Assembly (NCBI GenBank): GCA_900320925.1
Contig: ONUD01000163.1
Location: 1 to 12,755 of the forward strand
DNA from: an uncultured Eubacteriales bacterium
GTDB lineage: Bacteria; Bacillota; Clostridia; Oscillospirales; Acutalibacteraceae
Length of the DNA stretch: 12,755 nucleotides
Reading direction: 5' to 3'
In this document: one piece after another, positions 1 to 8,304 of the stretch
Layout: every line of letters starts with the position of its first letter
Position numbering within the stretch: position 1 is the first letter of the stretch
The notes under the pieces: generated by a model
Seen by the model: the letters and a program-made list of their open reading frames with translations, nothing else
Told to the model about the DNA's origin: nothing
Database searches by the model: none
Made by a program: the position numbers and the translations under genes

Positions 1-251
1 CCAAAACGGTGATGAAACAAGGAAAGGTACTTGAGCTGACCGCCTTGGAATACCGAATTTTGTCCATGCTGGCAAAGAATCTCGGCATGACGGTAACAAG
101 AGAGGTCATTTTGCAGAGAATATGGGATCTTTCGGGGAATTATGTCAATGACAACACCCTCACGGTATATATCAGGCGTATCCGTCAGAAGCTGGATACA
201 GACTGCATTGTAACCGTCAAGGGAATCGGTTACAGAATGGAGAAGCTATGA
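1..251 (+). CDS. OmpR/PhoB-family response regulator, C-terminal DNA-binding domain (5' partial)
   Basis: This is the winged-helix effector domain of an OmpR-family response regulator, which binds DNA when its receiver domain is phosphorylated by the partner kinase. The frame is open to the left window edge (from base 3), so the receiver domain lies outside; the GTG at 9 is only an internal Val. Visible family hallmarks are the first helix ELTALEYRILSML, the recognition-helix region VNDNTLTVYIRRIRQKL and the C-terminal wing IVTVKGIGYRM. The stop TGA (249-251) overlaps the kinase ATG (248-250) as ATGA, so the two are translationally coupled and very probably a cognate pair. The target genes cannot be read from this fragment. 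The family assignment is secure; the subfamily is not. Confidence 0.93.
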   Translation, partial: KTVMKQGKVLELTALEYRILSMLAKNLGMTVTREVILQRIWDLSGNYVNDNTLTVYIRRIRQKLDTDCIVTVKGIGYRMEKL

Positions 252-1456
252 AAAAAGCAATCATATTGACAGGGATTATGTTTGTACTGTTATTTGCGGC
301 AACGGGAGCCATGATGGAACAGTTTTTTCTGTCTGAGGTAAAAAGCACCTCTTATGAAGCGGTTTTGCAAATCGTCAGCCGTGTCAGGGAGGTATATCCC
401 GATGTATCGGAAGAAGCTGTCATTGCAAGCCTGAACGGGCAAGAAGATACTACTGCTGCAAAACAAATGCTGAAAGAGTATGGTATCTTTGATACAGACT
501 GGGCTGTGTTGGGCAACAGAGCAGTACAGCAGCGTGCCGCATGGAACAATGCTGTATTTTGTCTGGCGGGAGGCAGTATCCTCCTGCTGCTGTGGGCATG
601 GTACAGGAAATGTGAAAAGCAGGAAATCTACCGCATGACAGGCTATCTTGCCAAAATCAACAGCGGTCACTATGACCTGAATATCAAGGACAATCGGGAA
701 GGTACGTCCTCTGTGCTGCAAAATGAAATCTACAAAACCATGGTACATCTGCGTGAACAGTGCCAGCACTCTGTCAAAGACAAGATTTCCCTGAAAAACT
801 CCATTTTCGACATTTCTCACCAGTTAAAAACCCCTCTGACCTCCATGATGCTGCTGCTGGACAATCTGACCGAGAACAGCCAAATGCCAAAGGAAATCCA
901 ACAGGAGTTTTTAGGGGATATTTACAAGACTGCCCTGCATATCAGCTTTCTGGTACAGTCCTTGCTGAAATTGTCACAGTTGGATGCCAATGCCGTGGAT
1001 TTTACAAAAAAGCCTGAAAAACTGCGGGATATTTTGCAGTCGTGCCTTGACAAGACGGAACTTCTGGCAGAAGTAAGGGAAGTGGCTGTATCCGTACAGT
1101 GTGACGAAAACAGTCTGCTATGTGATAAACGGTGGATTGTGGAAGCACTGACCAATATCGTCAAAAACTGTATCGAGCATACCCCAAGCGGGGGAACTGT
1201 CACCCTCCGTGCAGAGGATAACCGTTTTGATACGAAAATCATCATAAGCGACACAGGCAGCGGTATTGCGGCAGAGGATCTGCCGCATATTTTTGAGCGG
1301 TTCTACAAAGCCAAAAATGCGGACGAAAACAGTCTGGGCATTGGTCTTGCACTGTCAAAGGCGATTATTACACAGCATGACGGTTATATCACAGTGGATT
1401 CCACGGTCGGAAAGGGCAGTGTATTTACGATAAAATTCTTGAAAATAGAGGTATAA
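248..1456 (+). CDS. Membrane sensor histidine kinase of a two-component system
   Basis: This is a 402-residue sensor kinase that autophosphorylates on His and passes the phosphate to the regulator encoded just upstream. TM1 spans about residues 4-22 and TM2 about 102-119. Between them is a short extracellular sensor of roughly 80 residues with no family I recognise. A HAMP-like linker (about 120-175) follows. The H box is FDISHQLKTPLTS with H191. The ATP-binding domain has the N box (N303 and N307 in NIVKNCIEH), G1 DTGSGI (335-340), F box FERFYK (349-354) and G2 GIGLALS (364-370), so all catalytic boxes are intact. The ATG at 248 overlaps the regulator's stop and is preceded by GGAG (239-242). 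The ligand is unknown. Similar kinases in Firmicutes often control antimicrobial-peptide transporters, but no such transporter is next to it here; mfd follows after 1 base. Confidence 0.94.
   Translation: MKKAIILTGIMFVLLFAATGAMMEQFFLSEVKSTSYEAVLQIVSRVREVYPDVSEEAVIASLNGQEDTTAAKQMLKEYGIFDTDWAVLGNRAVQQRAAWNNAVFCLAGGSILLLLWAWYRKCEKQEIYRMTGYLAKINSGHYDLNIKDNREGTSSVLQNEIYKTMVHLREQCQHSVKDKISLKNSIFDISHQLKTPLTSMMLLLDNLTENSQMPKEIQQEFLGDIYKTALHISFLVQSLLKLSQLDANAVDFTKKPEKLRDILQSCLDKTELLAEVREVAVSVQCDENSLLCDKRWIVEALTNIVKNCIEHTPSGGTVTLRAEDNRFDTKIIISDTGSGIAAEDLPHIFERFYKAKNADENSLGIGLALSKAIITQHDGYITVDSTVGKGSVFTIKFLKIEV
1447..1451 (+). promoter_or_regulatory. Ribosome binding site of mfd inside the kinase stop region
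   Basis: AGAGG lies six bases before the ATG at 1458 and overlaps the last kinase codons (Glu-Val). It supports 1458 as the mfd start. It also means ribosomes finishing the kinase cover the mfd initiation site, which is consistent with translational coupling. Confidence 0.6.
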
Positions 1457-1457
1457 A

Positions 1458-4400
1458 ATGAGATTGTTTGATACGATTTTAGACAGAGTGGAGGAGTACA
1501 GAGAACTGTACAAGGCGGTCGAAAAGGGACGTTTCCCCTCCATGGCAACGGGACTGTCAGCCGTGCATAAAGCACACCTGATACACAGTATCTGCCGCAA
1601 AAGCGGGTGTAATGCACTGGTGCTGGCGGCAGACGAGTCCGAGGCACAACGACTCTGCTCTGATTTGAAGAATATGGGAACAGAAGCCGTATTTTATCCG
1701 TCCAGAGATTTCACCTTCCGAGAGGTGGAGGGTGTTTCCAGAGAGTTTGAACACCAGCGAATCGGAGCATTATACGGCTTTGCCACAGGACAGTACCGTG
1801 TGCTTGTGGCCTGCATTGATGCCGCTCTGCAATATACCATTCCCCGCAAGGTGCTTGGCAGTGTTTCCATGGAGGTAAAGTCCGGCTTGACCATTGCCCC
1901 TGAAGCACTTGCCGCCGCTTTACTGGCAAGCGGTTATGTGCGTGTGGAGCAGGTGGACGGTACGGGACAGTTTGCCATGAGAGGTGGTATTCTGGACTTT
2001 TTCATGCCGTCCGCCTCCCAGCCGTGCAGAGTGGAATTCTGGGGCGATGAAATCGACACGGTGTCCTCCTTTGACCTTGAGTCGCAAAGACGTACCGATA
2101 CGCTGGACAGCTTTGTCATCACCCCCTCCAGTGAGATTCTTTTCAGCAGTGCGGAAACACTTGCCGACAAAATCAGACAAAAAGCCGCTGCCCTGCGTGG
2201 CAAAACAGCGGCACTTGCCAAGCCTGTTCTATACAGGGAAGCCGAAATGCTGCAAAGCGGCGGCAGGCTGTCCTGTGGCGATAAGTTTTATTCCTTGGTC
2301 TATGACAAGCCTGCCAATGTGTTTGACTATCTGGACAAGGAAAGCTTTGTATTCGTATCAGAACAGCCAAAGCTTAAAGAACGCATGAAAGCCGTCCTCT
2401 GGCAGTGGGGCGAGGATATCAAAGATGATCTGGCAGAAGGGATTCTCTGCAAGGGACTGGACTGCTTCACGGGTGACTGGACAGACGAGCTTTCGGAGCT
2501 TGCCAAGAGAAAAACCCTCTTCATTGACAACTACGCAAGAGGAACATGTGAACTGCCGCTCAAGGAGCTGGTCAATTTCAGTGTCAAGCAGACTTCCCCG
2601 TGGAGCGGTGCGGTCAGCGTTCTGTGCGAGGACATCGACAGTATGAAAGCCAAAACCATTGTGGTGCTGGCAGGAACGGAAAAATCTGCCGAAAATGTAT
2701 GCAAAGATATGTTGGAACGAGGCTATCCTGTCCGCCTGCTCAAAGAGGGAAGCATAACGGAGGGAAACGGTATTTACATCGGGGCAGGCAGTCTGTCTGC
2801 CGGCATGGAATATCCTTCCGCCGGCTTTGCCCTCATCACCCGTTCTCAAATGCATACGGCTCCTAAACGAAAAAAACATTCCTCCAAAAGCAGTAAGGCT
2901 ATTTTCAGTCTTGCCGAGCTGACACCCGGCGATTATGTTGTCCATTCCGTGCATGGTGTGGGACAGTTCGAGGGAATCCATCAGATAGAATATGAAAATA
3001 TCATCAAGGATTATATCAAGATCCGCTATGCCAAAGGCGATGTGCTGTATGTCCCCGTCACACAGCTGGATTTAGTGGCAAAATACATCGGCCCCAGAGA
3101 GGAAACTACCGTAAAACTGCATAAATTAGGCGGACTGGAATGGCAGAAAGCCAAGAACCGTGTCCGCAAGGCTGTCAAGGATATTGCCGATGAACTCATC
3201 AAGCTGTATGCAGAAAGAATGAAAGCCAAGGGCTTTGCCTTCAGTGCCGACCAGGAATGGCAGAGGGATTTTGAACAGCGTTTCGAGTACGAGGAAACAG
3301 AAGATCAGAAACGCTCCATTGCCGAAATCAAACAGGATATGGAACGCTCTGCCCCCATGGACAGACTTCTGTGCGGTGACGTGGGATTCGGCAAAACGGA
3401 AGTGGCACTGAGAGCCGCTTTCAAGTGCGTGACCGATTCCAAGCAGTGTGTCCTGCTCGTGCCGACCACCATTCTGGCATGGCAGCATTACCAGACCGCC
3501 CTCAGACGCTTTGAGGGCTTCCCTGTCAACATTGAACTGCTGTCACGCTTCCGCACCCCCTCCCAGCAGGATGCCATCATCAACAAGCTCAAACACGGGG
3601 ATATTGATTTTGTTATCGGTACCCACCGACTGGTTTCCAAGGACGTGCAGTTCCGTGATTTGGGACTGGTCATCATTGACGAGGAACAACGGTTCGGTGT
3701 TGCCCAAAAGGAAAAATTCAAGGAACTGTGCAAAAATGTTGATGTACTGACACTCTCCGCTACTCCTATTCCCCGTACCCTGAATATGTCCCTGTCGGGC
3801 ATCAGGGATATGTCCACACTGGAGGAAGCCCCGCAGGACAGGCACCCTGTACAGACCTATGTACTGGAATATGATGAAGCTGTGATTCATGAAGCTATCC
3901 GCAGGGAACTTCGCCGTGGCGGACAGGTGTTTTATTTATACAACTCCGTGGAGGGCATTGACCTCAAAGCCAAGCAGATTGCCGACAGTATCCCCGAAGC
4001 CAAGGTGGCCTACGGACACGGCAAAATGACAGAAAACCAGCTTTCAGAAGTGTGGCGGCAGATGCTAGAGCAGGAAATCAATGTACTGGTCAGTACGACC
4101 ATTATTGAAACAGGGGTGGATATTCCCAATGCCAACACGCTCATTATCGAAAATGCCGACCATATGGGACTGTCACAGCTCCACCAGATTCGGGGACGCG
4201 TCGGACGTTCTTCCCGACGGGCATATGCCTATCTGACATTCCGCAGGGACAAGGTACTGAGTGAACTGTCTCAAAAACGTCTTGATGCCATCAAGGAGTT
4301 TACCGAGTTCGGTTCCGGCTTCAAAATTGCCATGCGTGACCTGGAGCTGAGGGGAGCCGGCAATCTTCTCGGTGCAAAACAGCACGGGCATATGGCAGAT

Positions 4401-4910
4401 GTGGGATATGATATGTACATGAAGCTTTTGAACGAAGCCGTCAGCACTGCCAAAGGGGAAGCCCCTGCCGATGTTGATTTGGACTGTCTGGTAGACGTGC
4501 AGGTGGAAGCCTACATTCCTGAGGAGTACATTGCCAATCTGAACCGCCGTCTGGAAATCTACCGCCGCATTGCCGACATTCGCAGTGAAGAAGATGCCAG
4601 CGATGTCATTGATGAATTGTCAGACCGTTTCGGAGACGTGCCGAAAGCCGTCAACGGACTGGTAAACATTGCCCTGCTCCGCAGCAAGGCGGAAAAAATG
4701 GGCATTTATGAAATCAAGCAGCAGCCCGAACATATCCTCATTTATATCAAGCAAATCAAATCCCCCGAAGCTGCCGACATCATCAGCAGAATGAACGGCA
4801 GAGCCATGCTGAATGCAGGGTCAAAGCCGTATATTGCCATCAAGCTCCGCAAGGGAGATACTGTGGGAAAGCTTCTTGATGAGATTTTCGGAATGCATTT
4901 CGGAAAATAA
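1458..4910 (+). CDS. mfd: Transcription-repair coupling factor Mfd
   Basis: Mfd is a cytoplasmic ATP-dependent DNA translocase that removes RNA polymerase stalled at DNA lesions and recruits UvrA for nucleotide excision repair. At 1150 residues it is full length (E. coli Mfd is 1148). The N-terminal UvrB-like part covers about 1-350, with the GQFAMRGGILDFF stretch near 170-182. The RNA polymerase interaction domain begins near 487 (LTPGDYVVHSVHGVGQFEGI). The helicase core has Walker A GDVGFGKT (640-647), the DEEQ box (741-744), SATP (767-770) and motif VI IRGRVGRSSRR (911-921), followed by a RecG-like translocation region. The C-terminal D7 domain begins about 1005. No key motif is missing. 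The start is one base after the kinase stop and has AGAGG upstream, which makes an unusual regulator-kinase-mfd gene string. The gene ends at the 4912-4940 hairpin. Confidence 0.98.
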   Translation: MRLFDTILDRVEEYRELYKAVEKGRFPSMATGLSAVHKAHLIHSICRKSGCNALVLAADESEAQRLCSDLKNMGTEAVFYPSRDFTFREVEGVSREFEHQRIGALYGFATGQYRVLVACIDAALQYTIPRKVLGSVSMEVKSGLTIAPEALAAALLASGYVRVEQVDGTGQFAMRGGILDFFMPSASQPCRVEFWGDEIDTVSSFDLESQRRTDTLDSFVITPSSEILFSSAETLADKIRQKAAALRGKTAALAKPVLYREAEMLQSGGRLSCGDKFYSLVYDKPANVFDYLDKESFVFVSEQPKLKERMKAVLWQWGEDIKDDLAEGILCKGLDCFTGDWTDELSELAKRKTLFIDNYARGTCELPLKELVNFSVKQTSPWSGAVSVLCEDIDSMKAKTIVVLAGTEKSAENVCKDMLERGYPVRLLKEGSITEGNGIYIGAGSLSAGMEYPSAGFALITRSQMHTAPKRKKHSSKSSKAIFSLAELTPGDYVVHSVHGVGQFEGIHQIEYENIIKDYIKIRYAKGDVLYVPVTQLDLVAKYIGPREETTVKLHKLGGLEWQKAKNRVRKAVKDIADELIKLYAERMKAKGFAFSADQEWQRDFEQRFEYEETEDQKRSIAEIKQDMERSAPMDRLLCGDVGFGKTEVALRAAFKCVTDSKQCVLLVPTTILAWQHYQTALRRFEGFPVNIELLSRFRTPSQQDAIINKLKHGDIDFVIGTHRLVSKDVQFRDLGLVIIDEEQRFGVAQKEKFKELCKNVDVLTLSATPIPRTLNMSLSGIRDMSTLEEAPQDRHPVQTYVLEYDEAVIHEAIRRELRRGGQVFYLYNSVEGIDLKAKQIADSIPEAKVAYGHGKMTENQLSEVWRQMLEQEINVLVSTTIIETGVDIPNANTLIIENADHMGLSQLHQIRGRVGRSSRRAYAYLTFRRDKVLSELSQKRLDAIKEFTEFGSGFKIAMRDLELRGAGNLLGAKQHGHMADVGYDMYMKLLNEAVSTAKGEAPADVDLDCLVDVQVEAYIPEEYIANLNRRLEIYRRIADIRSEEDASDVIDELSDRFGDVPKAVNGLVNIALLRSKAEKMGIYEIKQQPEHILIYIKQIKSPEAADIISRMNGRAMLNAGSKPYIAIKLRKGDTVGKLLDEIFGMHFGK

Positions 4911-4911
4911 A

Positions 4912-4940
4912 AGAGTGAAGCCGCAGCTTCACTCTGTTTT
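4912..4940. terminator. Bidirectional intrinsic terminator between mfd and the permease gene
   Basis: A perfect 10-bp stem (AGAGTGAAGC at 4912-4921 with GCTTCACTCT at 4926-4935) encloses a CGCA tetraloop. On the plus strand it is followed by GTTTTGTTT. On the minus strand it is followed by CTTTTATTTT-like T-rich DNA (complement of 4903-4911). It begins two bases after the mfd stop and ends ten bases before the permease stop, so it can end both convergent transcripts. Its sequence is nearly the same as that of the hairpin at 8491-8514. Confidence 0.9.
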
Positions 4941-4945
4941 GTTTA

Positions 4946-5941
4946 TCAGCCTTTGACAGCACCGGCAACAACGCCTTTGATGATATATTTCTGACAGGAG
5001 AAGTAGAATACAATAATAGGAATAATTGCCAGTACGAGCATTGCCATCATCGCTGCCATATCAATCGAGCCGTAGCCGCCACGCAGATACTGGATTGCCA
5101 TGGGCAGCGTCCTCTGGTCATTGAGGATCAGTGTCGGCAGGAGGTAGTCATTCCATATCCACATGGCATTCAGGATTGCCACGGTAATGGCAGACGGCAT
5201 AAGAATCGGAAAGTCTATCATGAAAAATGTCCTGATAGAGCCGCAGCCGTCAATCATGGCAGCCTCTTCGATTTCCAGCGGAACGGACTTGATAAAGCCG
5301 GCAAACATGAATACCGACAGACCGGCACCGAATCCGAGGTAAATCACGACAATGCCAACCATGTTATCCAGCTTGAGCTGGTTAGCCACAAAGGACATCG
5401 GATACATGACCATCTGGAATGGTACAATCATGGAAAAGGCAAACAACAGATACATCAGCTTGGTGTACCATGTTTTAACTCTGGTGATGAACCATGCACA
5501 CATGGAGGTGCACAGGACAATGAATGCCACCGAAAAGACGGTCACGAAAACAGACGTAAAGAAGGCAGGGAAGAAGTCAATCTTGGCAATGCCGTTGGTA
5601 TAGTTGTCGATTCCCACAAAGGACTCTGCATTGGGGAAGGAAAACGGTTCATTGCTGACAGACACGTTGCTCTTAAAGCTGTTCATCAGCACGAGCAGGA
5701 TCGGTATGATAAACATTGCCGATATGCAAATCAAGATGACAAATTTCACCTTATCAGAGCCTGTCATAGGGGTTTTCACCTTGGCATGGCTGTCTTTTTG
5801 TTTATCCATGGCTTCCTTTTTTTCCTTACGGAGCCTTTCTGCTGTGGCACCGCTCAGGAACTGCTGCCAGGCATCGCTGTTGCTGGGATTGTCAACGGGA
5901 GTGGTTGTCCATTGACGGGTTGTTTTGTTCAGGTCAACCAT
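4946..5941 (-). CDS. Carbohydrate ABC transporter permease, MalG-like (CUT1 family)
   Basis: This is the second inner-membrane channel subunit of a sugar importer (binding-protein-dependent transport family, MalG/MsmG side). It has 331 residues. About six hydrophobic segments run from roughly residue 66 to 316. The EAA loop that docks on the ATPase is EEAAMIDGCG (225-234), with conserved downstream DFPILMPS (243-250). The chosen ATG (5939-5941) overlaps the stop of the partner permease as TGATG. It is backed by a strong AAGGAGGT at 5951-5958. The odd feature is a hydrophilic, Lys-rich cytoplasmic tail of about 62 residues before TM1, where MalG-type proteins usually have 10-30. Internal Met45 and Met59 are alternative starts with weaker ribosome binding sites. 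The sugar is unknown. The gene is last in the operon and ends at the bidirectional terminator. Confidence 0.94.
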   Translation of the reverse strand: MVDLNKTTRQWTTTPVDNPSNSDAWQQFLSGATAERLRKEKKEAMDKQKDSHAKVKTPMTGSDKVKFVILICISAMFIIPILLVLMNSFKSNVSVSNEPFSFPNAESFVGIDNYTNGIAKIDFFPAFFTSVFVTVFSVAFIVLCTSMCAWFITRVKTWYTKLMYLLFAFSMIVPFQMVMYPMSFVANQLKLDNMVGIVVIYLGFGAGLSVFMFAGFIKSVPLEIEEAAMIDGCGSIRTFFMIDFPILMPSAITVAILNAMWIWNDYLLPTLILNDQRTLPMAIQYLRGGYGSIDMAAMMAMLVLAIIPIIVFYFSCQKYIIKGVVAGAVKG

Positions 5942-6786
5942 CAGTTTTCCACCTCCTTGCTTCTGGTGAGGTAGAGCTGTGTCAGGGCAATGGCCGCCAC
6001 AATGATAAAGAACACGACTGCCTTTGCCTGACCGACACCCTGCCAGCCGACTCTGCCGTAGAACGTGTTGTAAATATCAAGGGCAAGCATTTGTGTTTTG
6101 TTGCCCGGGGCACCTGCGGTCAGGGCATAGTTCTGGTCGAACAGCTTGAACGAGTTCGTCAGTGTCAGGAACAGACAAATGGTAATGGAGGGCATAATCT
6201 GCGGCAGTGTCACATGAATCAGCCGCTGCCATGCATTGGCACCGTCAATTTCTGCTGCTTCGATCAGGTCGGGGGAGATATTCTGGATACCCGATATGTA
6301 GATAATCATCATATAGCCGATAAGCTGCCAGTTCATCAGGATGACCAGACCCCAGAAGCCGTAATTGGCATCGGTGGTAATGGTGGCATTGAAGTAGTAC
6401 AGCACACCGTTAATAATCATGCTCCAGATATAGCCCAGCACGATGCCGCCAATCAAATTGGGCATGAAGAAGATGGTACGGAAAAAATTGGTACCTTTAA
6501 TTGCCTTTGTCAGCAGCATGGCAAAGATAAAAGCAATGAGATTGATGGTAATCACGGAGATAATGGTAAATTTCGTTGTGAACCAGAGGGCATTCAGAAA
6601 ATCCTGATCCTCCGAAAACGCTTTGATGTAGTTGTCAAAGCCCACGAACGTTACTTTCTTAACGGTCTTGAACTTGCACAGCGACAGATACAGTCCCATG
6701 ACGAACGGCACGAGGAATGCAATGGCAAACGAAACCAATGTCGGCAGTGCAAACAGGGGAAACCATTTTTTGATTGATTTTTCCAT
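5941..6786 (-). CDS. Carbohydrate ABC transporter permease, MalF-like (CUT1 family)
   Basis: This is the first channel subunit of the sugar importer, forming a heterodimer with the MalG-like protein encoded next. It has 281 residues, about six membrane segments and the EAA loop IEAAEIDGANAWQ (175-187) leading to VTLPQIMPS. The region around residues 45-55 (FVGFDNYIKAF) is typical of MalF/UgpA/MsmF-type permeases. The start at 6786 (MEKSIKKW) is preferred over an in-frame ATG at 6822. It has AGGAGG five bases upstream, and the longer form would add 12 non-conserved residues encoded by a GC-rich hairpin. The gene follows the binding protein by 77 bases and overlaps the next permease by one base. 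The substrate is not readable from sequence. Confidence 0.95.
   Translation of the reverse strand: MEKSIKKWFPLFALPTLVSFAIAFLVPFVMGLYLSLCKFKTVKKVTFVGFDNYIKAFSEDQDFLNALWFTTKFTIISVITINLIAFIFAMLLTKAIKGTNFFRTIFFMPNLIGGIVLGYIWSMIINGVLYYFNATITTDANYGFWGLVILMNWQLIGYMMIIYISGIQNISPDLIEAAEIDGANAWQRLIHVTLPQIMPSITICLFLTLTNSFKLFDQNYALTAGAPGNKTQMLALDIYNTFYGRVGWQGVGQAKAVVFFIIVAAIALTQLYLTRSKEVEN
5951..5958 (-). promoter_or_regulatory. Strong Shine-Dalgarno site deciding the long MalG-like start
   Basis: Read on the minus strand this is AAGGAGGT, nine bases before the ATG at 5941 and inside the end of the upstream permease gene. It favours the long N-terminal form of the downstream permease over internal starts at Met45 or Met59. 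Confidence 0.75.
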
Positions 6787-6790
6787 AAAG

Positions 6791-6797
6791 TCCTCCT
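6791..6797 (-). promoter_or_regulatory. Shine-Dalgarno site of the MalF-like permease
   Basis: The minus strand reads AGGAGGA just before the ATG at 6786, with the AGGAGG core five bases from it. This settles the start choice against the upstream ATG at 6822, which has no comparable site. Confidence 0.8.
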
Positions 6798-6806
6798 GTA
6801 GAAATA

Positions 6807-6837
6807 CCCCCCCTGCCCTCAATGGGAGCAGGAGGGG
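6807..6837 (-). promoter_or_regulatory. Intercistronic GC-rich stem-loop between binding-protein and permease genes
   Basis: On the minus-strand mRNA the bases copied from 6828-6837 (CCCCTCCTGC) pair with those copied from 6807-6816 (GCAGGGGGGG) over ten positions, one of them a G-U pair. The stem can be extended inward with a bulge. It is followed by TATTTCTAC rather than a U-run, so it is a poor full terminator. By analogy with malE-malF type intergenic structures, it probably protects the 3' end of the binding protein message or partly attenuates permease expression. That role is inferred. Confidence 0.6.
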
Positions 6838-6863
6838 CTTATCTTTATGTTTGTATGGGGGAA

Positions 6864-8294
6864 TTATTCAGCACTTGCGGCACGCTCTGTTGTCCAGGAT
6901 GCTTTTGCATCTTCCACAACCTTTGTCCACTCTTTCTGACCCTGTACGTACTCCAGCAGGGAAGCACCGAAGTCATTCTTCCATTTTTCGGAAGGAATAC
7001 CTGCGAACGACCATTTAACAGAGGTATAGCCGTCTTTTGCCATCCAAGCAAGTACTTCCTGTGCCAGCGGGTTGGAAGGTTTCTCGTCATCGCCGAAAGA
7101 GGTAAACGGAGCCACGAAGCCAAGTTCATCAATGACAGCTTTCTTGCCGTAGTCGCTGGTGAAGAGCCATACGAGGAAGTCCATAGAAGCCTTCTGTGTA
7201 GCTTCATCCACTTCCTTGTTGATAGCGAAATAGTTTTCGGTACCAACACAGAGACCCTGTGTTTCTTCGCCGTCAACGCCTGTATAGATCGGGAGATACT
7301 TCACATCTTCTTCTTTGACAACACCGCCTGCTTTGATGTCATCCCAAGCCCAGTTGCCGTTCTGGATCATTGCACACTTGCCTGCTGCAAATTCTGCCAT
7401 AGAGTCAGCAACGGTCTTGCCGCCGAGGAGGTTCTTGTCGGTGACAGAGTTTTCGGTGTAAAGGTCAAAGATATTCTTGTAGTTGTCAGCATACTTAAAT
7501 TCCAGATTGGTTGCTTCCAGGCAGTTGGTAATAACGTCACCTGTACCTGTGTTAAATTCATAGAACAGCGGCAGGTTCATCAGATGGGTCTGCCATCTCC
7601 AGTCATCGCCTGTTTTGAGGGAAGTGGAGCCGAATACACCGTCAATGCCGAGTTCTTCTTTCTTAGCGGTCATATCCTTGACAACCTCAGCCAGTTTGGC
7701 ATAGTTGTTGATTTCGTCCATAGAAGAAGCAACGGCACCTGTGGTAGCAAAGTATTTGGTCATGATTGCATTGTTGTAGATAATGCCGTAGCCCTCAACA
7801 ACGTAGGGGATACCGTACACACCGTCACCGCTCTTCACGGCAAGGGACTTGTCGGAAACGAGGTCATAGAGCTTGGAGCCGGAAACATCGGCACAATAGT
7901 CTTTCCAGTTCTGATAGCCGACAGGGCCGTTAATCTGGAAGATGGTAGGCGGATCGGACTTTGCCATTTCAGAGGTGAGGGTTTTTTCATACTCACCGGA
8001 AGCAGCGGTCTGCACTTTCACTTCAACGCCTGTTTCTTCCTTGTACTTATCCGCGATAGCCTTGTACTTGTCAGCGATTTCCGGTTTAAAGTTGAGGAAG
8101 TATATGGATTTTACACCCGAAGTATCCACATCATCATAGAAACCGGTTGCTTTCTCGGTTGCAGAAGCCGTACTTTCGGTTGTAGAATTGCCGCCGTTGT
8201 TGGTGGTATTGCCGTTGTCGCTACATCCTGCCAATGCACCTACTGCCATCACGCCTGCGAGAGTACCTGCAAGGAACTTTTTCAATTTTCTCAT
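6864..8294 (-). CDS. Sugar-binding lipoprotein of an ABC importer (family 1 solute-binding protein)
   Basis: This 476-residue extracellular binding protein captures a carbohydrate and delivers it to the two permeases encoded downstream. It starts with a lipoprotein signal peptide: basic MRKLKK, a hydrophobic stretch, then the lipobox LAGC with lipidated Cys24. A low-complexity Ser/Thr/Asn/Gly tether follows (about 25-50). The mature domain starts near residue 60 and shows family 1 features, including EIADKYKAIADKYKEETGVEV, YGIPYVVEGYGIIYNN and GKCAMIQNGNWAW. The C-terminal part ends with helices near WTKVVEDAKASW. The ATG at 8294 has AAAGGAGT (8305-8312) ten bases upstream. It is first in the operon, behind a good promoter. 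The likely ligand is an oligosaccharide, but the sequence alone does not say which. Confidence 0.95.
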   Translation of the reverse strand: MRKLKKFLAGTLAGVMAVGALAGCSDNGNTTNNGGNSTTESTASATEKATGFYDDVDTSGVKSIYFLNFKPEIADKYKAIADKYKEETGVEVKVQTAASGEYEKTLTSEMAKSDPPTIFQINGPVGYQNWKDYCADVSGSKLYDLVSDKSLAVKSGDGVYGIPYVVEGYGIIYNNAIMTKYFATTGAVASSMDEINNYAKLAEVVKDMTAKKEELGIDGVFGSTSLKTGDDWRWQTHLMNLPLFYEFNTGTGDVITNCLEATNLEFKYADNYKNIFDLYTENSVTDKNLLGGKTVADSMAEFAAGKCAMIQNGNWAWDDIKAGGVVKEEDVKYLPIYTGVDGEETQGLCVGTENYFAINKEVDEATQKASMDFLVWLFTSDYGKKAVIDELGFVAPFTSFGDDEKPSNPLAQEVLAWMAKDGYTSVKWSFAGIPSEKWKNDFGASLLEYVQGQKEWTKVVEDAKASWTTERAASAE

Positions 8295-8304
8295 TTTTTG
8301 GCCA

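Noticed and set aside
9..251. Start codon at 9 for a short 80-residue DNA-binding protein
   Set aside because: The frame is open to the window edge, and the domain matches the C-terminal half of OmpR-family regulators. GTG at 9 is an internal Val codon with no upstream ribosome binding site visible.
5905..6777. Plus-strand open frame of 290 codons opposite the MalF-like permease
   Set aside because: It is a codon-aligned antisense shadow with a Gln/His/Asn-rich, unprotein-like composition. The minus strand encodes a complete permease with membrane segments and an EAA loop.
6787..6822. Upstream in-frame ATG (6822) for the MalF-like permease
   Set aside because: It would place the N-terminal codons in the intercistronic hairpin and lacks a ribosome binding site. 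The ATG at 6786 has AGGAGG at proper spacing and starts at the conserved N terminus.
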